A DNA stretch of 64,000 nucleotides from Bog-159 sp035308525 (GTDB lineage Bacteria > Acidobacteriota > Terriglobia > Bryobacterales > Bryobacteraceae): contig DATGGM010000172.1 of assembly GCA_035308525.1 (NCBI GenBank), positions 1 through 64,000 on the forward strand, written 5' to 3'. Position 1 is the first letter of the stretch. The number at the start of each line of letters is the position of its first letter. The position numbers and the translations under genes were made by a program. Positions 1-7,836 of the stretch are shown piece after piece. The notes beneath the pieces are model-generated. The model searched no databases. It saw nothing but the letters and a program-made list of their open reading frames with translations, and was not told where the DNA came from.

Positions 1-1368
1 GGGCGTGCCGGCGAAAGGTGGCAAGCGGCCGGCGCGGTTCTTGGCGCCGCCCGCGATTCCAGCGCCGCTACGCTGGCCATCGATTTCGAAGGTCCCGGAA
101 CGCTGTGGCTCGATCGCGTGTACCTCATCGGCGACGATGCCGTGCTGGGTATCTGGCGCCCCGACGTGGTGGAAGCTCTCAAAGAACTGAAACCCGGCGT
201 GATTCGCTTCGGCGGCACATCCATCGAAGGGCTCGAATGGGACCGCACGATCGGCAGTTGGGACGCACGCGCTCCGTTCACGACTTACTGGGGCGGGTTG
301 GAACCGAACTTCGTGGGCATCGAGGAGTTCATCGCGTTGTGCCGCCTGGTGGGCGCCGAGCCGCTCATCTGCGTGCGGTGGACCGGCAAGCAGCCGGCGG
401 ATGCCGCCGCCGAAATCGAGTATGTCAATGGTGCGCCGGATACCCACTGGGGCAGCCTTCGCGCGCGCAACGGACATGCGCAACCGTACGCCGTCAAGTA
501 CTGGCAGATCGGCAACGAGATCGGCGGCGAGGACTACGAACGGTCCATCGCTGCGTTTGCGCGGGCCATGCGCGCGGCCGATCCGTCGATCAAGCTCATG
601 AGTTCCTATCCCCGGCCGGGTGTGCTGGCGGCCGCTGCCGGACTTCTGGATTACCTTTGTCCGCATCATTATGAAGTCGGCGACCTGACCGAAGTGGTGC
701 GTGAATTCGAAGCGCTGCGGGAGCAGATCAGGCTGCACGGGCAGGGCAGGGGAGTGCGCGTCGCGGTGACCGAATGGAACACCACGGGCGGCGACTTCGG
801 CCTGAAGCGCGGCATCTTGCAGTCGCTGGGCAATGCGCTGGATTGTTCGCGCTACCACAACCTGTTGCAGCGCTATGCGGACCTGGTGGAGATGGGCATC
901 CGCTCCAATTTGATCGACAGCTTTGGCTCTGGCGTCATTGTGACGGGTCCCGGCTGGATGTACCGCGCGCCGACTTACTACGCCGAGCAACTCTATACCC
1001 GCGCGTCGGGATCGTTTCCGCTCAACGTGGAGCGCAACGGCGATTTTCCCTGGCAGTTGCGGCAACCCGACGTGAGCGCGGCGCTGAGCGCCGACGGGCG
1101 GCTGCTGCGCATCTATGCAGTGAACTCGACTGACAAGCCTCTCACCACACCACTCGCGCTGCTGGATACGGAGGCCTCGGGGGCGGGCGGGAGGGCGTTT
1201 GTGCTCAAGAATCGCGAAGGGTCGCCGAACACCGAAGCGATGAATTCAGCGAGCGACCGGGACGCTGTGTCGATGGAAACCAGGAACGTAGCTGCCTCTG
1301 GAAACCGGGTGACACTGACCTTTGAACCGTACAGCCTGACCCTGCTGGAGATCCCCGTGGTCCGGTAG
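1..1368 (+). CDS. GH51-type alpha-L-arabinofuranosidase, 5' truncated
   Basis: The frame is open from base 1, so the gene begins upstream of the window and only the C-terminal 455 codons are seen. The visible part carries the linker into the TIM barrel (WRPDVVEALKELKPGVIRFGG), then WQIGNE, whose Glu fits the GH51 acid/base, and AVTEWN, whose Glu fits the nucleophile. A C-terminal beta-sandwich region follows (about the last 120 residues). GH51 enzymes release terminal arabinofuranosyl groups from plant polysaccharides, which suits a soil heterotroph. An internal GTG at 118 is not the real start because the upstream codons read as family sequence. The substrate is inferred; GH51 also contains endoglucanases. 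Confidence 0.85.
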   Translation, partial: GRAGERWQAAGAVLGAARDSSAATLAIDFEGPGTLWLDRVYLIGDDAVLGIWRPDVVEALKELKPGVIRFGGTSIEGLEWDRTIGSWDARAPFTTYWGGLEPNFVGIEEFIALCRLVGAEPLICVRWTGKQPADAAAEIEYVNGAPDTHWGSLRARNGHAQPYAVKYWQIGNEIGGEDYERSIAAFARAMRAADPSIKLMSSYPRPGVLAAAAGLLDYLCPHHYEVGDLTEVVREFEALREQIRLHGQGRGVRVAVTEWNTTGGDFGLKRGILQSLGNALDCSRYHNLLQRYADLVEMGIRSNLIDSFGSGVIVTGPGWMYRAPTYYAEQLYTRASGSFPLNVERNGDFPWQLRQPDVSAALSADGRLLRIYAVNSTDKPLTTPLALLDTEASGAGGRAFVLKNREGSPNTEAMNSASDRDAVSMETRNVAASGNRVTLTFEPYSLTLLEIPVVR

Positions 1369-1369
1369 T

Positions 1370-1729
1370 CTACTTCTTCGGCTCCAGCTTCAAATTCATC
1401 ACCGCGGTTTTGCGCGAATCGAACGAGCTCAGGGTCTTGGGGCCCGCGGCGGCGCCTTCATAATCCGCGCGCAGCTCATAATCCACGTCCGTGTTGAGGC
1501 CGTGGAAGTAGTACCCGCCATTTTCCCGCGTGATGAAGGAGCGGATTTGCAGGGTCTTGGTGTTCTTCAGTTGCACGACTGCGCCGTTGACGGCCTCGCC
1601 TTGCGCATTGGTCACGGCGCCCTGAACCATGCGAATGTTGGCGTTTTCGTTCTTCTTCGCCGCGGGCGCAATCCCAACCAACACCAGCAACGCACCCGCC
1701 ACGGCAACCAGAATTCGCAACGAAACCAT
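1370..1729 (-). CDS. Small secreted protein with carboxypeptidase-regulatory-like fold
   Basis: The 119-residue product begins with a clear signal peptide (MVSLRILVAVAGALLVLVG, cleavage after APA) and continues as one beta-sandwich of the carboxypeptidase regulatory type: QGAVTNAQGEAVNGAVVQL, then a GGYYFHGL turn and YELRADYEG. Such domains are usually extracellular adhesion or scaffold modules. The start at 1729 has GGAAG upstream and lies 4 bases after the stop of the LysW-like gene, so the two are probably cotranscribed. A longer frame back to 1843 is open but overlaps that gene and would hide the signal peptide. No specific function can be given. Confidence 0.75.
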   Translation of the reverse strand: MVSLRILVAVAGALLVLVGIAPAAKKNENANIRMVQGAVTNAQGEAVNGAVVQLKNTKTLQIRSFITRENGGYYFHGLNTDVDYELRADYEGAAAGPKTLSSFDSRKTAVMNLKLEPKK

Positions 1730-1733
1730 AAAG

Positions 1734-1949
1734 CTACTTCCAGTCCTCTTCAGGTTCTTCCTCTTCGCTCTCTTCGAGGTAGTCGTCGTCTTCTTCCTCC
1801 TCCACCTCATCGGCTGACTCCAGCTCGAGGGGATCGGTGCCAATCACCTTCAGGTCCGCGCCGCACTCATCGCAACTGATGGGGTCGCCTTCGTCGACTT
1901 CGTCTTCATCCACGTCAATGGCCCCGTTGCATACCGGGCATGTCACCAT
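1734..1949 (-). CDS. LysW-like zinc-ribbon protein with very acidic tail
   Basis: This 71-residue protein opens with MVTCPVCNG and a second knuckle CDECGADLKV, the zinc ribbon of LysW/ArgW amino-carrier proteins, followed by DPLELE as in that family. The rest is an extremely acidic tail. LysW proteins carry intermediates of lysine or arginine synthesis on the gamma-carboxyl of a C-terminal Glu in an EDWGE ending. Here the end reads EEDWK, so the acceptor Glu is missing and carrier function is doubtful. The start at 1949 has GGAGGA about 10 bases upstream; an ATG at 1967 would add six residues. No lysine-pathway enzymes are nearby. It could simply be a family zinc ribbon with another role. Confidence 0.75.
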   Translation of the reverse strand: MVTCPVCNGAIDVDEDEVDEGDPISCDECGADLKVIGTDPLELESADEVEEEEDDDYLEESEEEEPEEDWK

Positions 1950-1978
1950 GATTACCAGTCCTCCCACACCCTACCATA

Positions 1979-2007
1979 CATTTAACGAAAGTCCGTAACG
2001 TTTTCAA
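1979..2007 (-). promoter_or_regulatory. Candidate sigma-70 promoter for the LysW-like operon
   Basis: On the minus strand a TTGAAA (2007-2002) and a TAAATG (1984-1979) are separated by 17 bases, about 30 bases upstream of the ATG at 1949. Spacing and position fit a housekeeping promoter driving the LysW-like gene and the small secreted protein after it. Identified by eye only. Confidence 0.4.
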
Positions 2008-2031
2008 CTGTATTGTACAGCGTCCAGTTGC

Positions 2032-2541
2032 TCAACGAGCGGCCTGTTTCGCCAGCCGGCGGCGCGTGGTAGCGGGTACAATCCCGTTCATCCGCGCGTA
2101 CAGGAAGAGCTGCTGCCTGTGGGTTAATTCGTGCTCCTTCACGAACTGTAGCATTTCCAGCCGCGTGACCCGCGCGCCGTCCACGCGCGTGATCATGCCG
2201 GTGTAGAACTCCGCAGGCTGGGCGGCCAGCTGTACGGCCCGCTGTTCCACCGAAGCGCGTAATTCCCGCGCCAGATCGGCGGCGCCGGCGCTCTCGGGCA
2301 GCACCACGAACCGCGCCATCTTCTCGCGGAACTGCGGGCCGCCGAGCATTTCCTCGCCCTCCAGCAGCAGGCCCGTCAGCCCGTGTCCGGCGATCAGAAT
2401 ATGACGGGCGATTTCGCCGAATGTCATCACGTCCGGGCAGGGCTTGTAGTCGAATTTATCCGCCGGAAAGTCTTCCACGGTGGTGGCTGTATCGGCGCGT
2501 ACCGTCTTCCAGGAATCCAGAATTGCGTCCAGTCTTACCAT
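2032..2541 (-). CDS. DinB family protein
   Basis: The 169-residue product has the four-helix bundle pattern of the DinB/YfiT superfamily: an N-terminal helix ending in the DFPADKFDYKP turn, FGEIARHILIAGHG with the first metal-site His, and HELTHRQQLFLYARMNGIVP near the C-terminus with the other His ligands. Members are often metal-dependent thiol (bacillithiol or mycothiol) transferases or of unknown role. Its 5' end faces the kinase gene across about 70 bases, so the two may share a divergent promoter region. Substrate unknown. Confidence 0.85.
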   Translation of the reverse strand: MVRLDAILDSWKTVRADTATTVEDFPADKFDYKPCPDVMTFGEIARHILIAGHGLTGLLLEGEEMLGGPQFREKMARFVVLPESAGAADLARELRASVEQRAVQLAAQPAEFYTGMITRVDGARVTRLEMLQFVKEHELTHRQQLFLYARMNGIVPATTRRRLAKQAAR

Positions 2542-2613
2542 AAGATCTATTGTACCCGCGCATGGCGTATCATGCCTTTAGCTGCCGCAAGTCATCGCGC
2601 GCCATTGACCGGC

Positions 2614-5229
2614 ATGGAAGAGACCATCATTTCGCACTACCAGATCCTGCAGAAGCTGGCCGAAGGCGGCATGGGCCTGGTCTACAAGGCCCGCGATCTG
2701 AATCTGCCGCGGCTGGTAGTCCTGAAGTTCCTCAACTCGCGGCTGGCCGACTCGCCGACGGCGCACCAGCGCTTCGTGCGCGAAGCGAACGCCATCGCTT
2801 CGTTGAACCATCCGAACATCGCCACCATATACGAATTCGATGCTAACGCCGAGGAACCGTTCCTCGTCCTGGAGTTTCTTCCAGGCGGAACCCTCAGCAG
2901 CCGGTTACTTGCCGCGCGCCGCGGCCTGACATGGCCAATAACCCTGGCGTACGCCACCGAGATGTCCGAAGCCCTGGCCTACGCGCACCGGAAGGGCATC
3001 GTACACCGCGACATAAAACCTGCCAACGCCCTGTTTGCCGAGGATGGCCGTTTGAAGATCACAGACTTTGGACTGGCAAAGTTAAGGGGAAGCTCGGACC
3101 TTAGCCAGCCTGGAGTAGCCATGGGAACGTTGGGCTATATGTCGCCGGAACAGACCCGTGGTGACGAAGTGGACGAGCGCTCGGACATTTTCTCGCTGGG
3201 ATCCGTGCTATACGAGATGGCTGCGGGCGAACGGCCTTTCCGCGGCGAGCGGGAGGCGCTGGCTCTTCAGATTCTCAACGCGCAGCCGCAGCCTCTTTGC
3301 CATGTCAGACCTGAGATCCCGCCGCGTTTTGGAGCCGTGGTGACGCGCGCGCTCGAAAAGGACAGGAGCAAGCGCTACCAGAGCATGGGCGATCTGCTCG
3401 ACGACTTGCGGCCGCTGCGGCGGGGCTCCTCCTCGGCGGCCGTGGGCTTCGAAATGAATTCCACCAAGACCATTCCGGGTCATGACGGAGCAGACCGGGG
3501 TGCGAAACGGCGCGGGGGGCGATGGCTACTAGCGGCGGCGGGCATAGCCGTGCTGTTCTTGTTGGCGCTCGTGTTCCAAAACCGGCTGCGGCCGATCCCA
3601 TCCGAAAAGCGGGTGGCAGTGTTGCCCTTTCGCAATATTAACGCGGACGCCGAGGGGCAGGCCTATTGCGACGGCCTGATGGAGATTCTCGCCAGTAAAC
3701 TCACGCAATTAGAGAGATTTCACGGACGGTTATGGGTGGTGCCGACCACCGAGGTGCGGGGCCGGTCGGTAGTAACGGCCCAGGCGGCCCGGCGTTTGTT
3801 CCGGGTAAACCTGGTCGTTACCGGAAGCCTCCAGCGAATGGGATCCCGAGTGCTGCTGACGGCCAACCTGCTGGACGCGGAAACCCAGCAACAACTGCGC
3901 TCGTTCGACGAAGCCTCCGGCGACATATCCGCGCTGCAGGACGATCTGCCTGTCCGCGTGGCGACCATGCTGGACCTGGAACTCAAGCCCGGCGCGCGGC
4001 AAGCCCTGGCCGCGGGCCGCACCAGTGAGCCGGCAGCTTACGATTACTACCTGCAAGGCTACGGCTACCTCCGACGCTACGGGCCCGTGGAGGACGCCGA
4101 GAATGCCATCCGGCTGTTTCGCCTGGCGTTGGATCGCGACCCAAACTACGCGCTGGCCTGCGCCGGCCTAGGCGAGGCCTATTGGCATAAGTACACCGTC
4201 ACCAAGGACCCCCAATGGATCGAGCCGGCGCGCACCTGGTGCCGCCGGGCGCTCGAGCTGAACGACGCCCTGGCGCCGGTGCATGTCGCCATGGGAATAA
4301 TTCAGAAGGGCACCGGCCACCTGCCGCAGGCCATTCGCGAATTCCGGCGGGCGGTCGAATTAAGCCCGGAGAATGGGGATGCCTGGAATGAATTGGCGGG
4401 TGCTTATGAGGCGGACGGGAGACCCGCGGACGCTGAAGCTACCTATAAGAAAGCCATCCAGTTACAACCGGGCTATTGGGGCGGCTATAGCGACCTCGGC
4501 GCATTCTATGCCAGGTACGGCAGGTATAAGGAAGCTGAACTGCCGCTCGAACGAGTAATTGAGTTGACTCCCGATAACCCGACCGGATATCGTGATCTGG
4601 GAGGACTGTGGATCAAAACGGGTCAGTACGAGAAGGCGCTCGAAGTCCTGAGAAAGTCGCCGCAGCAAACCGGCGAGATCGCCTCCAATATAGGAACCGG
4701 TCTGTTCTTCGAGCGCCGCTACGCCGAAGCTGTTGATTATTTTGAGAGAGCGGTTCAACTAAGCCCTCACAGTTATATTGGTTTGGGCAACTTGGCGGAC
4801 GCCTATCGCTGGACGGCCGGGCGATCGGAAAAAGCCTCGGAAACGTACCGCCGCGCCATCAGCGAGGGGAAACGTGCATTGGCGGTGAATCCGAATGACA
4901 TCAACGCACTGGTCAGCGTGGCAGTGTACCAGGCTAAGATCGGTCTGACGCAGCCTGCGCTTACGGATATCGGCAAGGCCAATCAACTGGCGCCGGGTAA
5001 TACGGACGTGGCCTTTCAAACGGTTCTCATCTACGAAGTATTGGGTGACCGGCGGCGGGCACTGAAGGTGCTGGAAGGCGCCCTGAAAGCCGGCTATTCG
5101 TACATTGAAGTCAGCCGCGAACCGGAGTTGAGCCGTTTGCGCGGGGATCCCCGGTTTAGCGACATCGTTCGCAGATTGCATTTACAATCTGAGCAGCGGC
5201 AGTCGGCGGCAGGTGACAGATTGGAGTAA
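2614..5229 (+). CDS. Transmembrane Ser/Thr protein kinase with C-terminal TPR repeats
   Basis: 871 residues. The kinase domain spans about 8-265: a glycine loop reading AEGGMGLV (first Gly replaced by Ala), VVLK with Lys38, HRD at 131-133, DFG at 151-153 and GTLGYMSPEQ. One membrane helix lies near 304-321, then a region like RVAVLPFRN...YCDGLMEIL seen after kinases in acidobacterial proteins, then about eight to ten TPRs to the end. It is probably a membrane sensor kinase whose TPR part is extracytoplasmic. The start at 2614 matches where family members begin, just before the SHYQILQKL strand; an ATG at 2572 is also possible. The next gene starts 4 bases after the stop, suggesting a functional partner. 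Confidence 0.93.
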   Translation: MEETIISHYQILQKLAEGGMGLVYKARDLNLPRLVVLKFLNSRLADSPTAHQRFVREANAIASLNHPNIATIYEFDANAEEPFLVLEFLPGGTLSSRLLAARRGLTWPITLAYATEMSEALAYAHRKGIVHRDIKPANALFAEDGRLKITDFGLAKLRGSSDLSQPGVAMGTLGYMSPEQTRGDEVDERSDIFSLGSVLYEMAAGERPFRGEREALALQILNAQPQPLCHVRPEIPPRFGAVVTRALEKDRSKRYQSMGDLLDDLRPLRRGSSSAAVGFEMNSTKTIPGHDGADRGAKRRGGRWLLAAAGIAVLFLLALVFQNRLRPIPSEKRVAVLPFRNINADAEGQAYCDGLMEILASKLTQLERFHGRLWVVPTTEVRGRSVVTAQAARRLFRVNLVVTGSLQRMGSRVLLTANLLDAETQQQLRSFDEASGDISALQDDLPVRVATMLDLELKPGARQALAAGRTSEPAAYDYYLQGYGYLRRYGPVEDAENAIRLFRLALDRDPNYALACAGLGEAYWHKYTVTKDPQWIEPARTWCRRALELNDALAPVHVAMGIIQKGTGHLPQAIREFRRAVELSPENGDAWNELAGAYEADGRPADAEATYKKAIQLQPGYWGGYSDLGAFYARYGRYKEAELPLERVIELTPDNPTGYRDLGGLWIKTGQYEKALEVLRKSPQQTGEIASNIGTGLFFERRYAEAVDYFERAVQLSPHSYIGLGNLADAYRWTAGRSEKASETYRRAISEGKRALAVNPNDINALVSVAVYQAKIGLTQPALTDIGKANQLAPGNTDVAFQTVLIYEVLGDRRRALKVLEGALKAGYSYIEVSREPELSRLRGDPRFSDIVRRLHLQSEQRQSAAGDRLE

Positions 5230-5233
5230 ATCG

Positions 5234-5662
5234 ATGACATACCACGTGACGATCTACAGGTTTCAGGATACCGAGGGAAACGCGTTGGTGCACCTCTCCA
5301 ACCCGGCGCTCTATATCGTGAACAACAATTCGATTGTGAAGTTCTCGGATCTGGATGGCAGCCTGTCATGGAGTATCGTTTTTAAGGGCGACATAACGCC
5401 GTTCATCGATAAATCCAAGAAGCCCGCCGGCACGGCGGCGAATCCCATTAATTCCAACGCACCCCTGACCATCGACCCGAATGCATCGGGCGATTACAAT
5501 TATTCGATTACCATCGCCGCTGACGAGCAGTATGGCGTTGCACAGGAGGATCCGCAGGTAATCATTGGCGGCAAGGGTAGTTTCCAATGGATGGTGCTCG
5601 GTGCGGCTGCTGGCCTGACAATCGCTACGCTGATTCTCCTCCCATTTCGCAGAGGCGATTGA
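5234..5662 (+). CDS. Hypothetical tail-anchored protein cotranscribed with kinase
   Basis: 142 residues with no family I recognise. The bulk looks like a beta-rich domain (MTYHVTIYRFQ, SIVKFSDLDGSLSWSIVFKGD, YNYSITIAADEQYG), followed by one hydrophobic helix (MVLGAAAGLTIATLILLPF) and a short basic end RRGD. This is the layout of a tail-anchored protein with a soluble domain of about 115 residues. GGAG lies 7 bases before the ATG at 5234, inside the end of the kinase gene; an upstream GTG at 5213 has no such site. The 4-base gap to the kinase suggests coupling, so it could be a substrate or partner, but this is inference. Confidence 0.7.
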   Translation: MTYHVTIYRFQDTEGNALVHLSNPALYIVNNNSIVKFSDLDGSLSWSIVFKGDITPFIDKSKKPAGTAANPINSNAPLTIDPNASGDYNYSITIAADEQYGVAQEDPQVIIGGKGSFQWMVLGAAAGLTIATLILLPFRRGD

Positions 5663-5671
5663 GGGGGTACT

Positions 5672-6400
5672 ATGCTCGAAAAAGTTGACCTGACCCGCTC
5701 GATTCCCAAAGAGGAATATAAGAGCCGCTTGCCCGTGTTACAGGCAAGCCTTTACGAACTGCAGCTTGCCACGTCGGAGGCGGGCCTGCCGAGCGTCATT
5801 GTCTTCGAGGGGTGGGAGGCGGCCGGCAAGGGCACCTCCATCAACGTGCTCACCAGCCGGCTGGAGCCGCGCGCCTTCAAGCTCCACGTGATCCAGGAGC
5901 CGCGGACGCATGAACTGCACATGCCGTGGCTCTACCGCTTCTGGCAGCGTGTTCCGAATTACGGGCACATGGGCATCTTCGACCGGAGCTGGTACCGCCG
6001 GGTGCTCGACGAGCGCGTGGAGAAGATCACCCCCAAAAGCGAATGGCAGAAGGCGTATCGCGACATCACCGACTTTGAACGTACCCTGGCCGACGACGGA
6101 TACACATTCGTCAAACTGTTTTTTCACATCAGCAAGAAGGAGCAGAAACACCGCTTCCGCAGGATCGAGAGCGATCCGCTCACCTGCTGGCAGGTGCAGC
6201 GGGAGGATTGGAAACGCCACAAGAAGTACGACGAATACCTGGTGGCGGTGGAAGAGATGCTGGAGCGCACCGAATCCGAATGGGGGCCGTGGACCATTGT
6301 GGAAGCTACGGATCGCTATTGGACGCGCATCGCCGTTTTCGAGGCTATTGTCCGGGCGCTCAAAGCCGCGGCCGGGAAGCGCAAGGCGAAAAAGGCGTAG
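5672..6400 (+). CDS. ppk2: PPK2 family polyphosphate kinase (PAP N-terminal-domain type)
   Basis: 242 residues with a single PPK2 domain: Walker A GWEAAGKGT (47-55), the lid region EPRTHELHMPWLYRFWQRVP, and Walker B FDRSWYRRV (from 103). PPK2 enzymes move phosphate between polyphosphate and nucleotides. The sequence most resembles the N-terminal half of the two-domain polyphosphate:AMP phosphotransferase, where that half has diverged catalytic surroundings. The C-terminus is basic (GKRKAKKA). It is followed after 2 bases by a second PPK2 gene resembling the other half, and preceded by the kinase operon 9 bases away, so all four genes may be one transcript. Confidence 0.9.
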   Translation: MLEKVDLTRSIPKEEYKSRLPVLQASLYELQLATSEAGLPSVIVFEGWEAAGKGTSINVLTSRLEPRAFKLHVIQEPRTHELHMPWLYRFWQRVPNYGHMGIFDRSWYRRVLDERVEKITPKSEWQKAYRDITDFERTLADDGYTFVKLFFHISKKEQKHRFRRIESDPLTCWQVQREDWKRHKKYDEYLVAVEEMLERTESEWGPWTIVEATDRYWTRIAVFEAIVRALKAAAGKRKAKKA

Positions 6401-6402
6401 CC

Positions 6403-7200
6403 ATGCTGGAAACTCTAGATCTGGGTCAGCACCTGACGAAGGCCGAGTACGAGCGCGACCTGTTGCGCTACCAGGTGCAATTGCGTGAGTTGGCCTGGCA
6501 GCTTTACCAGCGCAAACGGTCACTGGTGCTGGTGTTCGAGGGGCGCGACGCCGCCGGCAAAGGCGGAACTATCCGCCGGCTGACGGAAAAGCTCGACCCG
6601 CGCGGCTACGAGGTCTTTCCCATCGCGGCGCCGGAGGGCGAGGACAAGACGCACCACTATCTCTGGCGCTTCTGGCGGCGGCTGCTGCCGCCCGATGAGA
6701 AGCAGATTGTGATCTTCGACCGAAGCTGGTACGGCCGTGTCTTAGTAGAACGCGTGGAGGGATTCTGCAGCGAGGATGCCTGGAAGCGGGCTTATCGCGA
6801 GATCAACGATTTCGAGCGCCAGCTGGTGGATGCCGGCGGCATGGTGGTGAAATTCTGGCTGCAAATCAGTCCGGAGGAACAACTCAAGCGCTTCGAGAAG
6901 CGCCAGGACACACCCTACAAGCGCTGGAAGCTGACTCCGGAAGATTGGCGCAACCGCAAGAAGTGGGGGCGCTACGATGAGGCCGTGGAAGACATGCTCC
7001 TCAAGACCAGCACGCTGACCGCGCCCTGGACCGTTGTGGAATCGAACTTCAAATGGTTCGGTCGCGTCAAATGCCTGAAAACCATCGTGGATGCGGTGAG
7101 CAAAACGCTCGGCTACAAGCCCGCCGATCCGGGCACGGTGGGCAAGCCGAGGAAGCAGCGGGCGAGCACAGCCAAGAAGCGGCGCCGAGCGGCGCGCTAA
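6403..7200 (+). CDS. ppk2: PPK2 family polyphosphate kinase (PAP C-terminal-domain type)
   Basis: 265 residues with one PPK2 domain: Walker A GRDAAGKGG (47-55), PIAAPEGEDKTHHYLWRFWRRLP-like lid segment, Walker B FDRSWYGRV (from 105), and the helical KRWKLTPEDW region. This matches the C-terminal, catalytically canonical half of two-domain polyphosphate:AMP phosphotransferases, so a nucleotide-phosphorylating activity using polyphosphate is likely. A basic tail rich in Lys and Arg ends the protein. The ATG at 6403 was chosen because it directly follows the stop of the first PPK2 gene and matches the family start; a longer frame from 6208 only overlaps that gene. The last 4 bases overlap the end of the convergent gene. 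Confidence 0.92.
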   Translation: MLETLDLGQHLTKAEYERDLLRYQVQLRELAWQLYQRKRSLVLVFEGRDAAGKGGTIRRLTEKLDPRGYEVFPIAAPEGEDKTHHYLWRFWRRLLPPDEKQIVIFDRSWYGRVLVERVEGFCSEDAWKRAYREINDFERQLVDAGGMVVKFWLQISPEEQLKRFEKRQDTPYKRWKLTPEDWRNRKKWGRYDEAVEDMLLKTSTLTAPWTVVESNFKWFGRVKCLKTIVDAVSKTLGYKPADPGTVGKPRKQRASTAKKRRRAAR

Positions 7201-7694
7201 CAGGCGGATTCCGCTGGCACCAGCACTGCCCCGGCGCTCCATCTGACACAGGTGGACTTGCGGACCGGAAACGCATCGAACACGACCAGGTCTGCGTCCA
7301 GGATCAACTCGGCGGCGCGTTCCTGCACGAAATCGGCGGCCTTGGTCGGAACGAACGCGTCGCCCGGGCAACCGGCCGGTTGCAGGGCCGCCACAGCGGG
7401 GGCCGTGGCTGGAGCAGCCGGCTCCGCCTGCAGGTAGTGCTTCACGTCGTTCACCAGGCGGTCTTCAGTGTTCCGGTGTCCCATTTTGCGGACAGCGTCG
7501 CGCAGGGCAAAGGAGAATATGAAAGCCAAAACCGCGCAACCGAGTACCCAGATTGATCCGGTGCGCAGCGTGCCGCCGCCGCGTACTACCAGGATCAGCC
7601 CCGCGGCTATGATGAACAGCAGCCACACACTGTGTTGCATGAACCGTGCGGTGGTTGTCAGTCTTCGTTCGGATATCGGTAATTGAGGAAGCAT
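7197..7694 (-). CDS. Hypothetical protein with two membrane segments
   Basis: 165 residues, not recognised. Two hydrophobic helices lie near the N-terminus (FMQHSVWLLFIIAAGLILVV and SIWVLGCAVLAFIFSFAL), followed by a cytoplasmic-type helix with many charges and a C-terminal soluble region of about 90 residues with an Ala/Pro-rich linker. The soluble end (ADFVQERAAELILDADLVVFDAFPV) may be a small folded domain. The start at 7694 has GGAG 7 bases upstream; an earlier ATG at 7733 lacks one. The gene converges with the second PPK2 gene with a 4-base overlap. Confidence 0.65.
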   Translation of the reverse strand: MLPQLPISERRLTTTARFMQHSVWLLFIIAAGLILVVRGGGTLRTGSIWVLGCAVLAFIFSFALRDAVRKMGHRNTEDRLVNDVKHYLQAEPAAPATAPAVAALQPAGCPGDAFVPTKAADFVQERAAELILDADLVVFDAFPVRKSTCVRWSAGAVLVPAESAC

Positions 7695-7818
7695 GGCGTT
7701 CTCCGGTCTGGTCAAATGCAAATCGGCTGCCAAGCGATACGGAACCCCTATGTTATTGCAAATACAAGCGCCGTAATTGTAGGACTAGGGAGGGCGATGA
7801 CACGCGTGGCGGTGGTGG

Positions 7819-7836
7819 TGTGACAGGCCTGTCACA
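7819..7836. promoter_or_regulatory. Perfect 18-bp palindrome TGTGA-N8-TCACA
   Basis: The sequence TGTGACAGGCCTGTCACA is a perfect inverted repeat immediately beyond the stop codon of the prepilin peptidase gene and about 125 bases upstream of the hypothetical membrane gene that starts at 7694. It could form a hairpin ending pilD transcription (no U-run follows) or bind a dimeric regulator. The half-sites match those of CRP/FNR proteins but the central gap is 8, not 6. Confidence 0.5.

Noticed and set aside
7819..7836. CRP binding site
   Set aside because: Half-sites match TGTGA/TCACA but the spacer is 8 rather than 6 bases.
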